NCBI GenBank assembly: GCA_946222885.1
Contig: CAMIAK010000003.1
Location: forward strand, 62,001 to 126,000
Direction: 5' to 3'
Length of the DNA stretch: 64,000 nucleotides
DNA from: an uncultured Nesterenkonia sp.
Lineage (GTDB): Bacteria; Actinomycetota; Actinomycetes; Actinomycetales; Micrococcaceae
How positions within the stretch are numbered: position 1 is the stretch's first letter; each line of letters begins with the position of its first letter. Positions 24,204-31,284 of this stretch are shown in pieces. The notes beneath the pieces were generated by a model that saw nothing but the letters and a program-made list of their open reading frames with translations, was not told the DNA's origin and did not search any database. A program made the position numbers and the translations under genes.

Positions 24204-24872
24204 TCAGTGAGTGGGAAGTTCGCTCAAGGTGGTCGCGCTCGATGCTGAGACATGCTGGCGCATGATGTTTTCCGCGCCGATCGAGTCCTTCTCGAGGAGG
24301 CGGGCGAGAACCTGCTCATGCTCGAAGGTGGAGGCCCCGATACGCCCAGCCTGCTTCAGGGAGGTCTTGACCAGGCGGTGGTAGGCCAACTGGTTCATCA
24401 GCCGGGAGTAGTGCTCCACCAGCTTCCGGTTGTCCGCCCCCTGGATGATCGTCCAGTGGAACTCATGCACCAGACGGGAGTACTTCTCCGCGTCGCCCGT
24501 CGCTGCGGCGAGCTGAGAATCCTCGATGTTCATCTTCAGCGCGTCCACTTCGGCGACGTGGCCGCGCTGCGCGAGCAGCCCCGCGGCAAGCCCCTCGAGA
24601 CTCCCTTTGAGCTGGAAGAGCTCCACGATCTCCCGCCGGCTGGGCTCCCGCACGAAGGTGCCCACTTTGGGGCGGATCTCCACCAGGCCTTCCGACTGGA
24701 GCTGGCGCAGCGCCTCCCTGATGGGCGTGCGGCTCACGGAGAACTCGGAGGCGAGCTGAGCCTCTGAGAGCGGGATCCCCAGCTCGACGTCCTCACTGAG
24801 GAGCTTGTTCCGCAGGCGATCCAGCAGCGGGGCAGTCGTACCGGGTTCAGAGGTGATGTTCCATGAAGCCAT
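24204..24872 (-). CDS. GntR-family (FCD subfamily) regulator of the monooxygenase locus
   Basis: The open frame starts at 24926, but the ATG at 24872 (MASWNITSEPG) begins where homology to GntR starts and avoids reading through the operator; it gives 222 residues. The winged helix has LSEAQLASEFSVSRTPIREALRQL. The FCD domain keeps the metal-ligand pattern: VHEFHW, FEHEQVLARLL and MRQHV. It lies 51 bp upstream of the monooxygenase, in the same direction, and opposite the flavin reductase. The repeated 10-mer in the divergent gap is the likely operator. An FCD metal site suggests a carboxylate effector. Confidence 0.87.
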   Translation of the reverse strand: MASWNITSEPGTTAPLLDRLRNKLLSEDVELGIPLSEAQLASEFSVSRTPIREALRQLQSEGLVEIRPKVGTFVREPSRREIVELFQLKGSLEGLAAGLLAQRGHVAEVDALKMNIEDSQLAAATGDAEKYSRLVHEFHWTIIQGADNRKLVEHYSRLMNQLAYHRLVKTSLKQAGRIGASTFEHEQVLARLLEKDSIGAENIMRQHVSASSATTLSELPTH

Positions 24873-24881
24873 GCCTGCATC

Positions 24882-24894
24882 GTATGTTGCATAC
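24882..24894. promoter_or_regulatory. GntR operator candidate, regulator-proximal copy
   Basis: GTATGTTGCATAC is an inverted repeat (GTATG-3-CATAC) ten bases upstream of the regulator start. Its part GTTGCATACA (24886-24895) recurs exactly at 25006-25015. Suggests autoregulation. Confidence 0.55.
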
Positions 24895-25005
24895 ATCATA
24901 CCGTCAAGGAATATGGCACCTAGCATGCTACATCTGCACGCTTCTTTGCCTGAGGCGCTCTTTACAGAGATTTAATGGCTCAATCTCGGCAATGTCCTTG
25001 ACCAC

Positions 25006-25017
25006 GTTGCATACAAC
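25006..25017. promoter_or_regulatory. GntR operator candidate, flavin-reductase-proximal copy
   Basis: GTTGCATACAAC, a near-palindrome, shares ten consecutive bases with the copy 120 bp away and lies 17 bp before the flavin reductase start. A joint operator for both divergent transcription units is inferred. Confidence 0.55.
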
Positions 25018-25034
25018 ACCTACTTTTATATGTC

Positions 25035-25982
25035 ATGAGTCACATTTATAAGGAAGCGCTGAAGCAAGCATGGACCTGCGCATGGGGCCATGAGTCGACC
25101 GATCCGCTGGAGAAGCTCATCAGCCCGGCCTATGAGCGCATCAGCCGCCGCACCGGTGCACATAAGAGCTTCACCGAGCTGAAGCAGGAGCTCACCACTG
25201 TCCGGCAGGCATTCCCCGACATGACCACAGAGGTCACCGGAATACTCGCTGACGGTGACCAGATCGCCGTCTACTGGGAGACCACCGGCACCCATTCTGA
25301 GGAGCTGCACGGTGTCCCTCCGACCTACAAGCCGGTCCGCACATGGGGGTCAAACCTGCTGACGCTGGATGAGGACGGGCTCATCCGGAAGGACATCGTC
25401 ACCTGGGACTCCACGGAGATCCTGTCAGCACTCGGAGTCTCCGCTCTCGAGGACACCCCCATCGTGGACACCGAGACCACGGAGGACATGCTGGCCGGCG
25501 ACGCTCCGCCAGAGGTGATGAAGGGGTTCAACCGGCAGTTCGTCACCGGAGCCACCGTGGTCACGACCATGGATGGCGAGGAGCCCCGAGGTCTGGCGGT
25601 GAACGCCTACTGCTCCGTCTCCCTGGACCCCGCTCTGGTCCTGGTGTGCGTCCAGAAGAGCTCTTCCACCTATCCGGCCCTCTTCTCCTCCACGCATCTG
25701 GGCATCAACATCCTGAGCACCCAGCAGAGAGATGTGATCGGAACCTTCGCGAAGAAGATGCCCAACAAGTTCGAACACGTGGACTGGCACGCTGCTCCTT
25801 CCGGCAGCCCCCTGCTGGATGGATCCTCCGCCTCTCTCGAGGCTGAGATCCGTCAGAGGTTCCAAGCCAAGACGCACACCATCTTCATCTGCCGGGTCCG
25901 TCACGCCGAGGTCGGCGAGGACGAACCGATGATCTACAAATCTGGTCAGTTCTACAACAGCGAGAAGCTCCTCGAGCTCTGA
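25035..25982 (+). CDS. SnoaL-like domain fused to a flavin reductase domain
   Basis: 315 residues in two parts. Residues about 5-140 are a SnoaL-like (NTF2-fold) ester-cyclase domain, with FPDMTTEVTGILADGDQIAVYWETTGTH as its typical core. Residues about 160-310 are a flavin_reduct domain: FVTGATVVTT, GLAVNAYCSVSLDPALVLVCV, and LGINILSTQQ. The second part should give FMNH2 to the luciferase-like monooxygenase. The SnoaL half may bind or cyclise the ring-opened product. It is transcribed divergently from the GntR-monooxygenase operon and 38 bp ahead of the BCCT transporter. The ATG at 25035 lacks a strong ribosome-binding site, and the fused layout is unusual. Confidence 0.85.
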   Translation: MSHIYKEALKQAWTCAWGHESTDPLEKLISPAYERISRRTGAHKSFTELKQELTTVRQAFPDMTTEVTGILADGDQIAVYWETTGTHSEELHGVPPTYKPVRTWGSNLLTLDEDGLIRKDIVTWDSTEILSALGVSALEDTPIVDTETTEDMLAGDAPPEVMKGFNRQFVTGATVVTTMDGEEPRGLAVNAYCSVSLDPALVLVCVQKSSSTYPALFSSTHLGINILSTQQRDVIGTFAKKMPNKFEHVDWHAAPSGSPLLDGSSASLEAEIRQRFQAKTHTIFICRVRHAEVGEDEPMIYKSGQFYNSEKLLEL

Positions 25983-26020
25983 ACATCTCCTTGCTTGCCA
26001 CCCTGAATTGAGGAAGAAGA

Positions 26021-27616
26021 ATGTCCCACCGAATCGCGATCCCCCCGGACAGCCCCTTGAAGCAGAGACAGAAGGCCGGCGGGCTGAACGCCGTGCTCGC
26101 CGTCTCTCTCGCGTTGATCGCCGGCCTGCTGCTATGGGCGGCCACAGCCCCGGAACAACTGGGTGCAGTGATGTCCAGCTCATTGGACACAGTCTCCGCC
26201 AGCTTCGGCTGGGCCTATCTTGTGGTGACCCTCTTCTGCATCGTCCTGCTGCTGTTCTTCTCGCTTAGTCGCTACGGCTCCGCACGGCTGGGGCAACCGG
26301 GAGACCGCCCGGAGTTCTCCACGTGGACATGGCTGGCCATGATTGTCACGGCGGTGATGGGGATCGGCATGATCAGCTACGGCGTCGCCGAACCGATGTT
26401 CCACTACATGGAGCCTCCGCATGCGGAGGCTGATCCAGAAACCCACGCGGCGGCGGTCAGCGCACTGCAGTACAGCTTCTTCCACTGGGGGCCGCACGCC
26501 TGGGCAGTCTTCGGGGTCTTCGGTCTTGCCATTGCCTATTCCACCCATCGCAAGAACCGTCCAGGTTTAGTCTCACCCATGCTGCGCCCAGTGCTCGGCA
26601 AACTCGTGGACGGCTGGGTCGGAAAGATCATCGACATCTTCACCATCGTGGCTACCCTCTTCGGGACTACCACCTCACTGGGTCTGGGTGCTGCCCAGAT
26701 CGAAGAAGGCCTGGGACAAGTCTTCGGAATTCCGGCGGGTATGACGACCCAGGTCGTCATCATTTTGAGCATAACCCTGATCTTCACGCTTTCCGCGCTC
26801 TCCGGAGTACACCGCGGAATCAAGTACATCAGTCAGATCACCATGATCGTCGGGCCTGCCCTCGCGGTATACGTCTTGCTGTTCGGTCCTACGAACTTCG
26901 TCTCCAACGTCTTCTTCTCCGCCGTCGGGCAATACGGCAGCGAGTTCCTGGGGATGAGTCTGGCCACTCCGGGAAGCGCCGATGATCTGGCCTGGATGCA
27001 GGGATGGACCTACTTCATGATGGCTTGGTGGTTGAGCTGGGGTGCCTTCGTCGGTGTCTTCATCGCCCGTGTCTCACGGGGCCGGACTGTCCGAGAGTTC
27101 GCGCTCTGCGTACTCGGAGTGCCCTCGCTGGTGTTCTTCGCATGGTTCACCGTCTTTGGCGGTTCTGCCATCGCACTGGACCGCGAGCACGGCACCGACA
27201 TCGGCGAGCAGACGGTGGAGAACATCAACTCAGCCTTCTTCGCCCTGCTGGACAACCTGCCGCTCACCACCCTGACTTCAGTGGTCGCCATCGTGCTCGT
27301 GGTGCTGTTCTTCGTCTCCGGCGCGGACGCCAACACCTATGTCCTCAGCATGCTGAGCTCACGCGGCTCGATGATCCCACCGGTATGGCTGCTGGCCCTC
27401 TGGGGAGCGCTGACCGGAGTCTGCGCAGTGGCGCTGCTCTACGTGGGCGGCCTGCAGGCGCTGCAGCATGCCGCCCTGCTCTCGGCTTTCCCCTTCACGA
27501 TCATCGTAGGGCTCCTGGGCCTCTCAGTTCTGCGGGAGCTGCACAACGATCCCCAGCTCTGGGACTGGTCCCAGGCTCCTGAGACAGCTGAGGAGTCCTC
27601 CGCAACCAGCGGATGA
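26021..27616 (+). CDS. BCCT-family (betaine/carnitine/choline) transporter
   Basis: A 531-residue membrane protein with about 12 helices. The BCCT signatures are present: GIGMISYGVAEPMFHYM (unwound-helix glycine stretch), WGPHAWAVFG and WWLSWGAFVGVFIARVSRGRTVREF. The family imports quaternary-ammonium zwitterions and related amino-acid betaines, mostly with Na+. The C-terminal tail is short and lacks the long cytoplasmic osmosensor of BetP, so it looks like a catabolic rather than an osmoregulated carrier. It is cotranscribed with the flavin reductase, which points to a betaine-like substrate for the monooxygenase. Confidence 0.92.
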   Translation: MSHRIAIPPDSPLKQRQKAGGLNAVLAVSLALIAGLLLWAATAPEQLGAVMSSSLDTVSASFGWAYLVVTLFCIVLLLFFSLSRYGSARLGQPGDRPEFSTWTWLAMIVTAVMGIGMISYGVAEPMFHYMEPPHAEADPETHAAAVSALQYSFFHWGPHAWAVFGVFGLAIAYSTHRKNRPGLVSPMLRPVLGKLVDGWVGKIIDIFTIVATLFGTTTSLGLGAAQIEEGLGQVFGIPAGMTTQVVIILSITLIFTLSALSGVHRGIKYISQITMIVGPALAVYVLLFGPTNFVSNVFFSAVGQYGSEFLGMSLATPGSADDLAWMQGWTYFMMAWWLSWGAFVGVFIARVSRGRTVREFALCVLGVPSLVFFAWFTVFGGSAIALDREHGTDIGEQTVENINSAFFALLDNLPLTTLTSVVAIVLVVLFFVSGADANTYVLSMLSSRGSMIPPVWLLALWGALTGVCAVALLYVGGLQALQHAALLSAFPFTIIVGLLGLSVLRELHNDPQLWDWSQAPETAEESSATSG

Positions 27617-27630
27617 CACAGAGTCTCCAC

Positions 27631-27684
27631 GCAGAAGAGGGGTTGGCCCGGATCAATCATGATCCGGGCCAACCCCTCTTCTGT
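27631..27684. terminator. Bidirectional terminator between the BCCT and gabD-like genes
   Basis: A 22-bp perfect stem, from AGAAGAGGGGTTGG at 27633 to 27654 and its complement at 27661-27682, extended by one C-G and one G-U pair. The loop is six bases. It sits between two convergent genes and ends in CTCTTCT, so it probably stops both transcripts. Confidence 0.8.
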
Positions 27685-27700
27685 GCCGGGCAAGGCCGGC

Positions 27701-29089
27701 TCAGCCGCTCCAGTCCACGCTGAGGTACTGGACCTCGGTGAACTCCTCGATGCCGAACTGACCACCCTCGCGGCCGATGCCGGCCTGCTTCACCCCTCCG
27801 AAGGGTGCGCTCGGGTCAGAGACGATGCCGCGGTTGATCCCCACCATCCCAGCCTCAAGGCGCTCGCCGATCTGCAGGGCCCGCTGCAGGTCACCGGCAT
27901 AGACATAGGAGGAGAGCCCCACCTCGGCGTCATTCGCCCGTGCGATCATCTCTTCCTCATCGGACCAGGTGACCACCGGTGCCACCGGTCCGAAGATCTC
28001 CTCGCGGAGGATCTCCGCGTCGACGGGCACTCCTGTCAGAAGCGTCGGGGCGACGAAGGCCGGACCTGCCCCGGCGGGCAGCTCCGCCTGGGCGGCGAGG
28101 ACGGCACCCTGCTTCTGGGCGCCCTCAATGAGGGCGGTGATCCCAGCGGCGGCCCTGTCGTGGATGACCGGGCCGATGTCGGTTCCCTGTGCGGGGTCCC
28201 CCACGCGCAGAGCAGAGATGCGACGTCCGAACTTCTCCGCGAACTCCTCGCTGACCCGTTCGTGGACGTAGAACCTGTTGGCTGCGGTGCAGGCCTGGCC
28301 GCCGTTGCGGAACTTGGCGATCACCGCACCGTCCACCGCCGCGTCGATGTCCGCATCCTCAGTGACCACGAAGGGTGCGTTGCCCCCAAGCTCCATCGAG
28401 GTGTTGACCACACGGTCCGCACACTGGGCCAGCAGCCTGCGGCCCACGGGGGTGGATCCGGTGAAAGAGAGCTTCCGGACCCGCGAGTCCCCCAGCCAGG
28501 CGCCGACGACTCCGGAGGAGGAGCTCGTCGTCGCGATCTGCACCAGGCCCTCGGGCAGACCAGCACGCTGGAGAAGCTCGGCGATGGCATAGGCGGTCAG
28601 AGGAGTCTCGGAGGCCGGTTTGAGCAACACCGAGCAGCCTGCGGCGAGTGCCGGAGCGATCTTCCGGGTAGCCATCGCGGCCGGAAAGTTCCACGGAGTG
28701 ATGAGCACCGCGACACCCACCGGGTGACGGGTGACGATGTTTCGCACTCCGCCGGCAGGCGCCTCGCGGTACTCCCCGGGAGCACGAACAGCCTCCTCGG
28801 CGTACCAACGGAAGAACTCGGCGGCGTAGACCACCTCTGCCGCAGCGTCAGTCAGAGATTTCCCATTCTCAGCAACGATGATGTCGCGGAGCCGTTCAGC
28901 GTCGGCGGTCATAGCCTCATAGCCGCGCAGGAGAATCTCGGCGCGCTTGCGGGGCGAGACGTCGCGCCAGGAGTCGAAAGCCTTCTGGGCGATGTCCACC
29001 TGAGCCGCAGCGTCGGCAGCCGAGAGGTCCGGGACATGGTCCACGACCTCTCCGGTAGCAGGGTTGGTGACGGGAAAGGTGCTCTTCAC
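27701..29089 (-). CDS. NAD(P)-dependent succinate-semialdehyde dehydrogenase (GabD type)
   Basis: 462 residues from a GTG at 29089 that follows TAAGGAG with six-base spacing; ATG codons up to 29128 lack such a site. SSADH-like blocks: ITPWNFPAAMATRKIAPALAAGC, KPASETPLTAYA, SFTGSTPVGRRL, ELGGNAPFVV with the general base, and GQACTAANRF with the catalytic Cys. The length and VGINRGIVSD near the end fit GabD. The substrate is probably succinate semialdehyde, feeding succinate to the TCA cycle. It is convergent with the BCCT gene and divergent from a LysR gene, which probably controls it. Confidence 0.87.
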   Translation of the reverse strand: MKSTFPVTNPATGEVVDHVPDLSAADAAAQVDIAQKAFDSWRDVSPRKRAEILLRGYEAMTADAERLRDIIVAENGKSLTDAAAEVVYAAEFFRWYAEEAVRAPGEYREAPAGGVRNIVTRHPVGVAVLITPWNFPAAMATRKIAPALAAGCSVLLKPASETPLTAYAIAELLQRAGLPEGLVQIATTSSSSGVVGAWLGDSRVRKLSFTGSTPVGRRLLAQCADRVVNTSMELGGNAPFVVTEDADIDAAVDGAVIAKFRNGGQACTAANRFYVHERVSEEFAEKFGRRISALRVGDPAQGTDIGPVIHDRAAAGITALIEGAQKQGAVLAAQAELPAGAGPAFVAPTLLTGVPVDAEILREEIFGPVAPVVTWSDEEEMIARANDAEVGLSSYVYAGDLQRALQIGERLEAGMVGINRGIVSDPSAPFGGVKQAGIGREGGQFGIEEFTEVQYLSVDWSG

Positions 29090-29156
29090 AAAGTACTCCT
29101 TAGATGGGCTTCCCATCGTGCGCCCCACAATCTATACGGTCTAATGCTTATATTCG

Positions 29157-29180
29157 ATACAAAGTATGCTTAGCAAGCAT
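29157..29180. promoter_or_regulatory. Two nested dyads at the LysR start codon
   Basis: ATAC-3-GTAT (29157-29167) is followed by ATGCTT-3-AAGCAT (29166-29180). The second arm contains the first two bases of the LysR ATG at 29179, so no ribosome-binding site is present and the message is probably leaderless. TATGCT at 29165-29170 would serve as its -10 box. Likely autoregulation and control of the divergent dehydrogenase. Confidence 0.5.
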
Positions 29181-30129
29181 GGAAACCCGTCTGCTCCGCT
29201 ATTTCGTGGCCGTCGCCGAAGAAGGGACTGTCTCGAGGGCCGCTGAGGTCCTCCACATCGCCCAGCCTTCGCTCTCGCGGCAGGTAGCGCAGCTGGAGAG
29301 GCAGCTGGGACTGAAGCTCTTCGAACGCAGCGGAACCCGAAAAGTCCTGACCTCTGAGGGGAGGGAGTTCCTCAGAGCGGCACGAGAGGTTCTGGAGAAG
29401 CACGCCCAAGCAGAGCAGGCTGCACATGTCCTGGCCACAGGAGGGCTCCGGCGTCTATCCCTAGCCGCACCACGCACGACGCTGGTGGATGTGGTGGCCC
29501 CCTTCGTCGCGACATTCACCACAGAGGACCCCGTGCCGACCGTCTCAGAGATCTCAGTGGATCCACAGATGGAGAGAGTTCTTCCTCAGCATGACCTGGT
29601 GGTGACGACCCAGACTCCGGACGAGGAGGTCGTTTCACGGCCTATAGCCAACCTGCCCGTATGGGCGTACGTTCCTCAGCAACATCGATGGTCCGCGAAG
29701 AAAGATGTCTCAGTGCAGATGCTGGCGGAGGAGACCCTGATCCTGGTCTCGAAAGAGTTCAAGTCCCGGCATCTGATCGACGGAGCTCTTCAGATCCAAG
29801 GGGTCGCGCCGAAGAACGTGGTGGAGACCTTCCACGGCAACGTCGCCCAAGCCTTGGCATCGGCAGGACGGGGTGTAGCGGTAGTCACAGATGATGCACA
29901 TTTCGACCTACATCCTTTACGGATCCACATGGACGGAGACCCCCTCCAAGTCCACCTGCACGCTGCCTGGCGAAGTTCGCACCACGCGCATGCGACGCTG
30001 ACCTCCCTGGCTGATCGTCTTGCAGACTTCTGTCGCCGACGTTATGGGGAGACCCTGGAAAGACAGACTCCTCGTCAGAGATCTACGCATGTCTCCCCGG
30101 AGGAAACACCGCGTACTATAGGGGGATGA
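29179..30129 (+). CDS. LysR-family transcriptional regulator
   Basis: 316 residues from ATG 29179; the open frame extends 25 codons upstream without similarity to LysR. The N-terminus METRLLRYFVAVAEEGTVSRAAEVLHIAQPSLSRQV is a canonical LysR helix-turn-helix, and residues about 90-290 form the effector domain. The last 25 residues are polar and probably disordered. Its TGA overlaps the ATG of the XRE-cupin regulator by 4 bp. Divergence from the SSADH gene makes that its likely target. Confidence 0.87.
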   Translation: METRLLRYFVAVAEEGTVSRAAEVLHIAQPSLSRQVAQLERQLGLKLFERSGTRKVLTSEGREFLRAAREVLEKHAQAEQAAHVLATGGLRRLSLAAPRTTLVDVVAPFVATFTTEDPVPTVSEISVDPQMERVLPQHDLVVTTQTPDEEVVSRPIANLPVWAYVPQQHRWSAKKDVSVQMLAEETLILVSKEFKSRHLIDGALQIQGVAPKNVVETFHGNVAQALASAGRGVAVVTDDAHFDLHPLRIHMDGDPLQVHLHAAWRSSHHAHATLTSLADRLADFCRRRYGETLERQTPRQRSTHVSPEETPRTIGG

Positions 30130-30818
30130 GCGAGCAGCACACTGCCCCGGGGAAGTCCGAGCCGGTGGAGGACCCTGAGGCGCTGCTGCGCAATGTGGCC
30201 GGAAGCGCGCGGGACCGGGAGAGCACCGAGCCCCTGGCTGCGGATAACCTGGCCGAGGTGATCGGCTTCAATGTGCGGGCCCTGCGCACCCAGCACGGCT
30301 TCTCCGTCTCCGAGATGGCCGGGAAGATCGGGCTCTCCAAGGCGATGCTCTCCAAGATCGAGAACGCCCAGACCTCCTGCAGCCTCTCCACCCTGGCGCT
30401 GCTGGCCCAGGGGTTGGACGTGCCGGTGACCTCACTGTTCCGCGGCGCGGAGGCCGAGCGGGAGGCGGTCTACACCGAGGCCGGCACCGGCCCGATGATC
30501 ACCCGCAACGGCACCAAGGCAGGTCACGCCTATGAGCTGCTGGGCTCGCTGCGCGGCCAGCACAAGCGCCTGGAGTCGCTGCTGGTGACCCTGGAGGAGG
30601 ACAGCGACGCCTACCCCCTGTTCCAGCACCCCGGCACCGAGTTCATCTACATGCTCGAGGGGGAGATGGAGTACGGCCACGGCATCTCCAGCTACCGGCT
30701 CCGCCCCGGGGATTCGCTGCAGTTCGACGGGGAGGCCCCCCACGGGCCCACGGCGCTGGTCAGCCTGCCGATCCGGTTCCTCTCAGTGATCGCCTTCCCG
30801 GACAACACCTCGCTGTAG
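30126..30818 (+). CDS. XRE-family helix-turn-helix regulator with C-terminal cupin
   Basis: 230 residues. The HTH_3 domain (about 45-100) has the pattern FSVSEMAGKIGLSKAMLSKIENAQ, and the C-terminal cupin (about 140-225) shows HPGTEFIYMLEGEMEY and LRPGDSLQFDGEAPHGP, with His and Glu that could bind a metal. This PuuR-like architecture controls amine or amino-acid catabolism in many bacteria. It overlaps the LysR stop and lies next to the copper amine oxidase, so an amine-responsive role is likely. Codon use is strongly GC3-biased, in contrast with the LysR gene just upstream, so a change in sequence history falls at about 30.1 kb. Confidence 0.88.
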   Translation: MSEQHTAPGKSEPVEDPEALLRNVAGSARDRESTEPLAADNLAEVIGFNVRALRTQHGFSVSEMAGKIGLSKAMLSKIENAQTSCSLSTLALLAQGLDVPVTSLFRGAEAEREAVYTEAGTGPMITRNGTKAGHAYELLGSLRGQHKRLESLLVTLEEDSDAYPLFQHPGTEFIYMLEGEMEYGHGISSYRLRPGDSLQFDGEAPHGPTALVSLPIRFLSVIAFPDNTSL

Positions 30819-31270
30819 GGCGGCTGCGGGCCGCGCCCGCGCAGAAGGACAGCCCCGGCCCAGAGCGCACCGCAGACCTCGACGACGGCGACGGCGGTGG
30901 CCGCGTACAGCAGGACCGCGTGGTCGAGGGAGAGCCAGGGAGAGGCCGCCCCTGTCCCGGGATGATGATGCTCTGCCGAGGGTGGGACGAGACCCCCGGC
31001 CGCCGGGGATTCTCCTCCGGTGAGGATCCACAGGTGGATGAGCAGCATGCCTGCGTTCATCATGCCGATCGTCGTCCAGGTGCGCACCGACGGGCCGCGC
31101 CACAGGTGCCCCGCGCAGGGGAAGCAGACCACGGCGAGCCCCGCCATGACCATGCTCAGCCAGAACGGTCCGTGGCCGAGCATCATCAGATGCAGCAGCG
31201 CCAGGCAGCGGCGCAGGGCTGTCGGGGTGAGCAGAGCTGCCGGAGCGGCCGGGGCCGCCGTCGTCGTCAT
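30692..31270 (-). CDS. Small His/Met-rich membrane protein encoded with the amine oxidase
   Basis: 192 residues with about four hydrophobic segments, e.g. WLSMVMAGLAVVCFPC and TIGMMNAGMLLIHLW, and a hydrophilic SAEHHHPGTG loop. The many Met and His residues in and beside the membrane spans could bind copper; a role in supplying copper to the adjacent oxidase is only a suggestion. It starts 14 bp after the oxidase gene. The last 40 or so codons run antisense through the end of the XRE-cupin gene (127-bp overlap), so the true stop may have been lost and the tail may be non-functional. It resembles DUF5134-type actinobacterial proteins, not confirmed. Confidence 0.6.
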   Translation of the reverse strand: MTTTAAPAAPAALLTPTALRRCLALLHLMMLGHGPFWLSMVMAGLAVVCFPCAGHLWRGPSVRTWTTIGMMNAGMLLIHLWILTGGESPAAGGLVPPSAEHHHPGTGAASPWLSLDHAVLLYAATAVAVVEVCGALWAGAVLLRGRGPQPPYSEVLSGKAITERNRIGRLTSAVGPWGASPSNCSESPGRSR

Positions 31271-31284
31271 CCTCCCGCCCTGCC

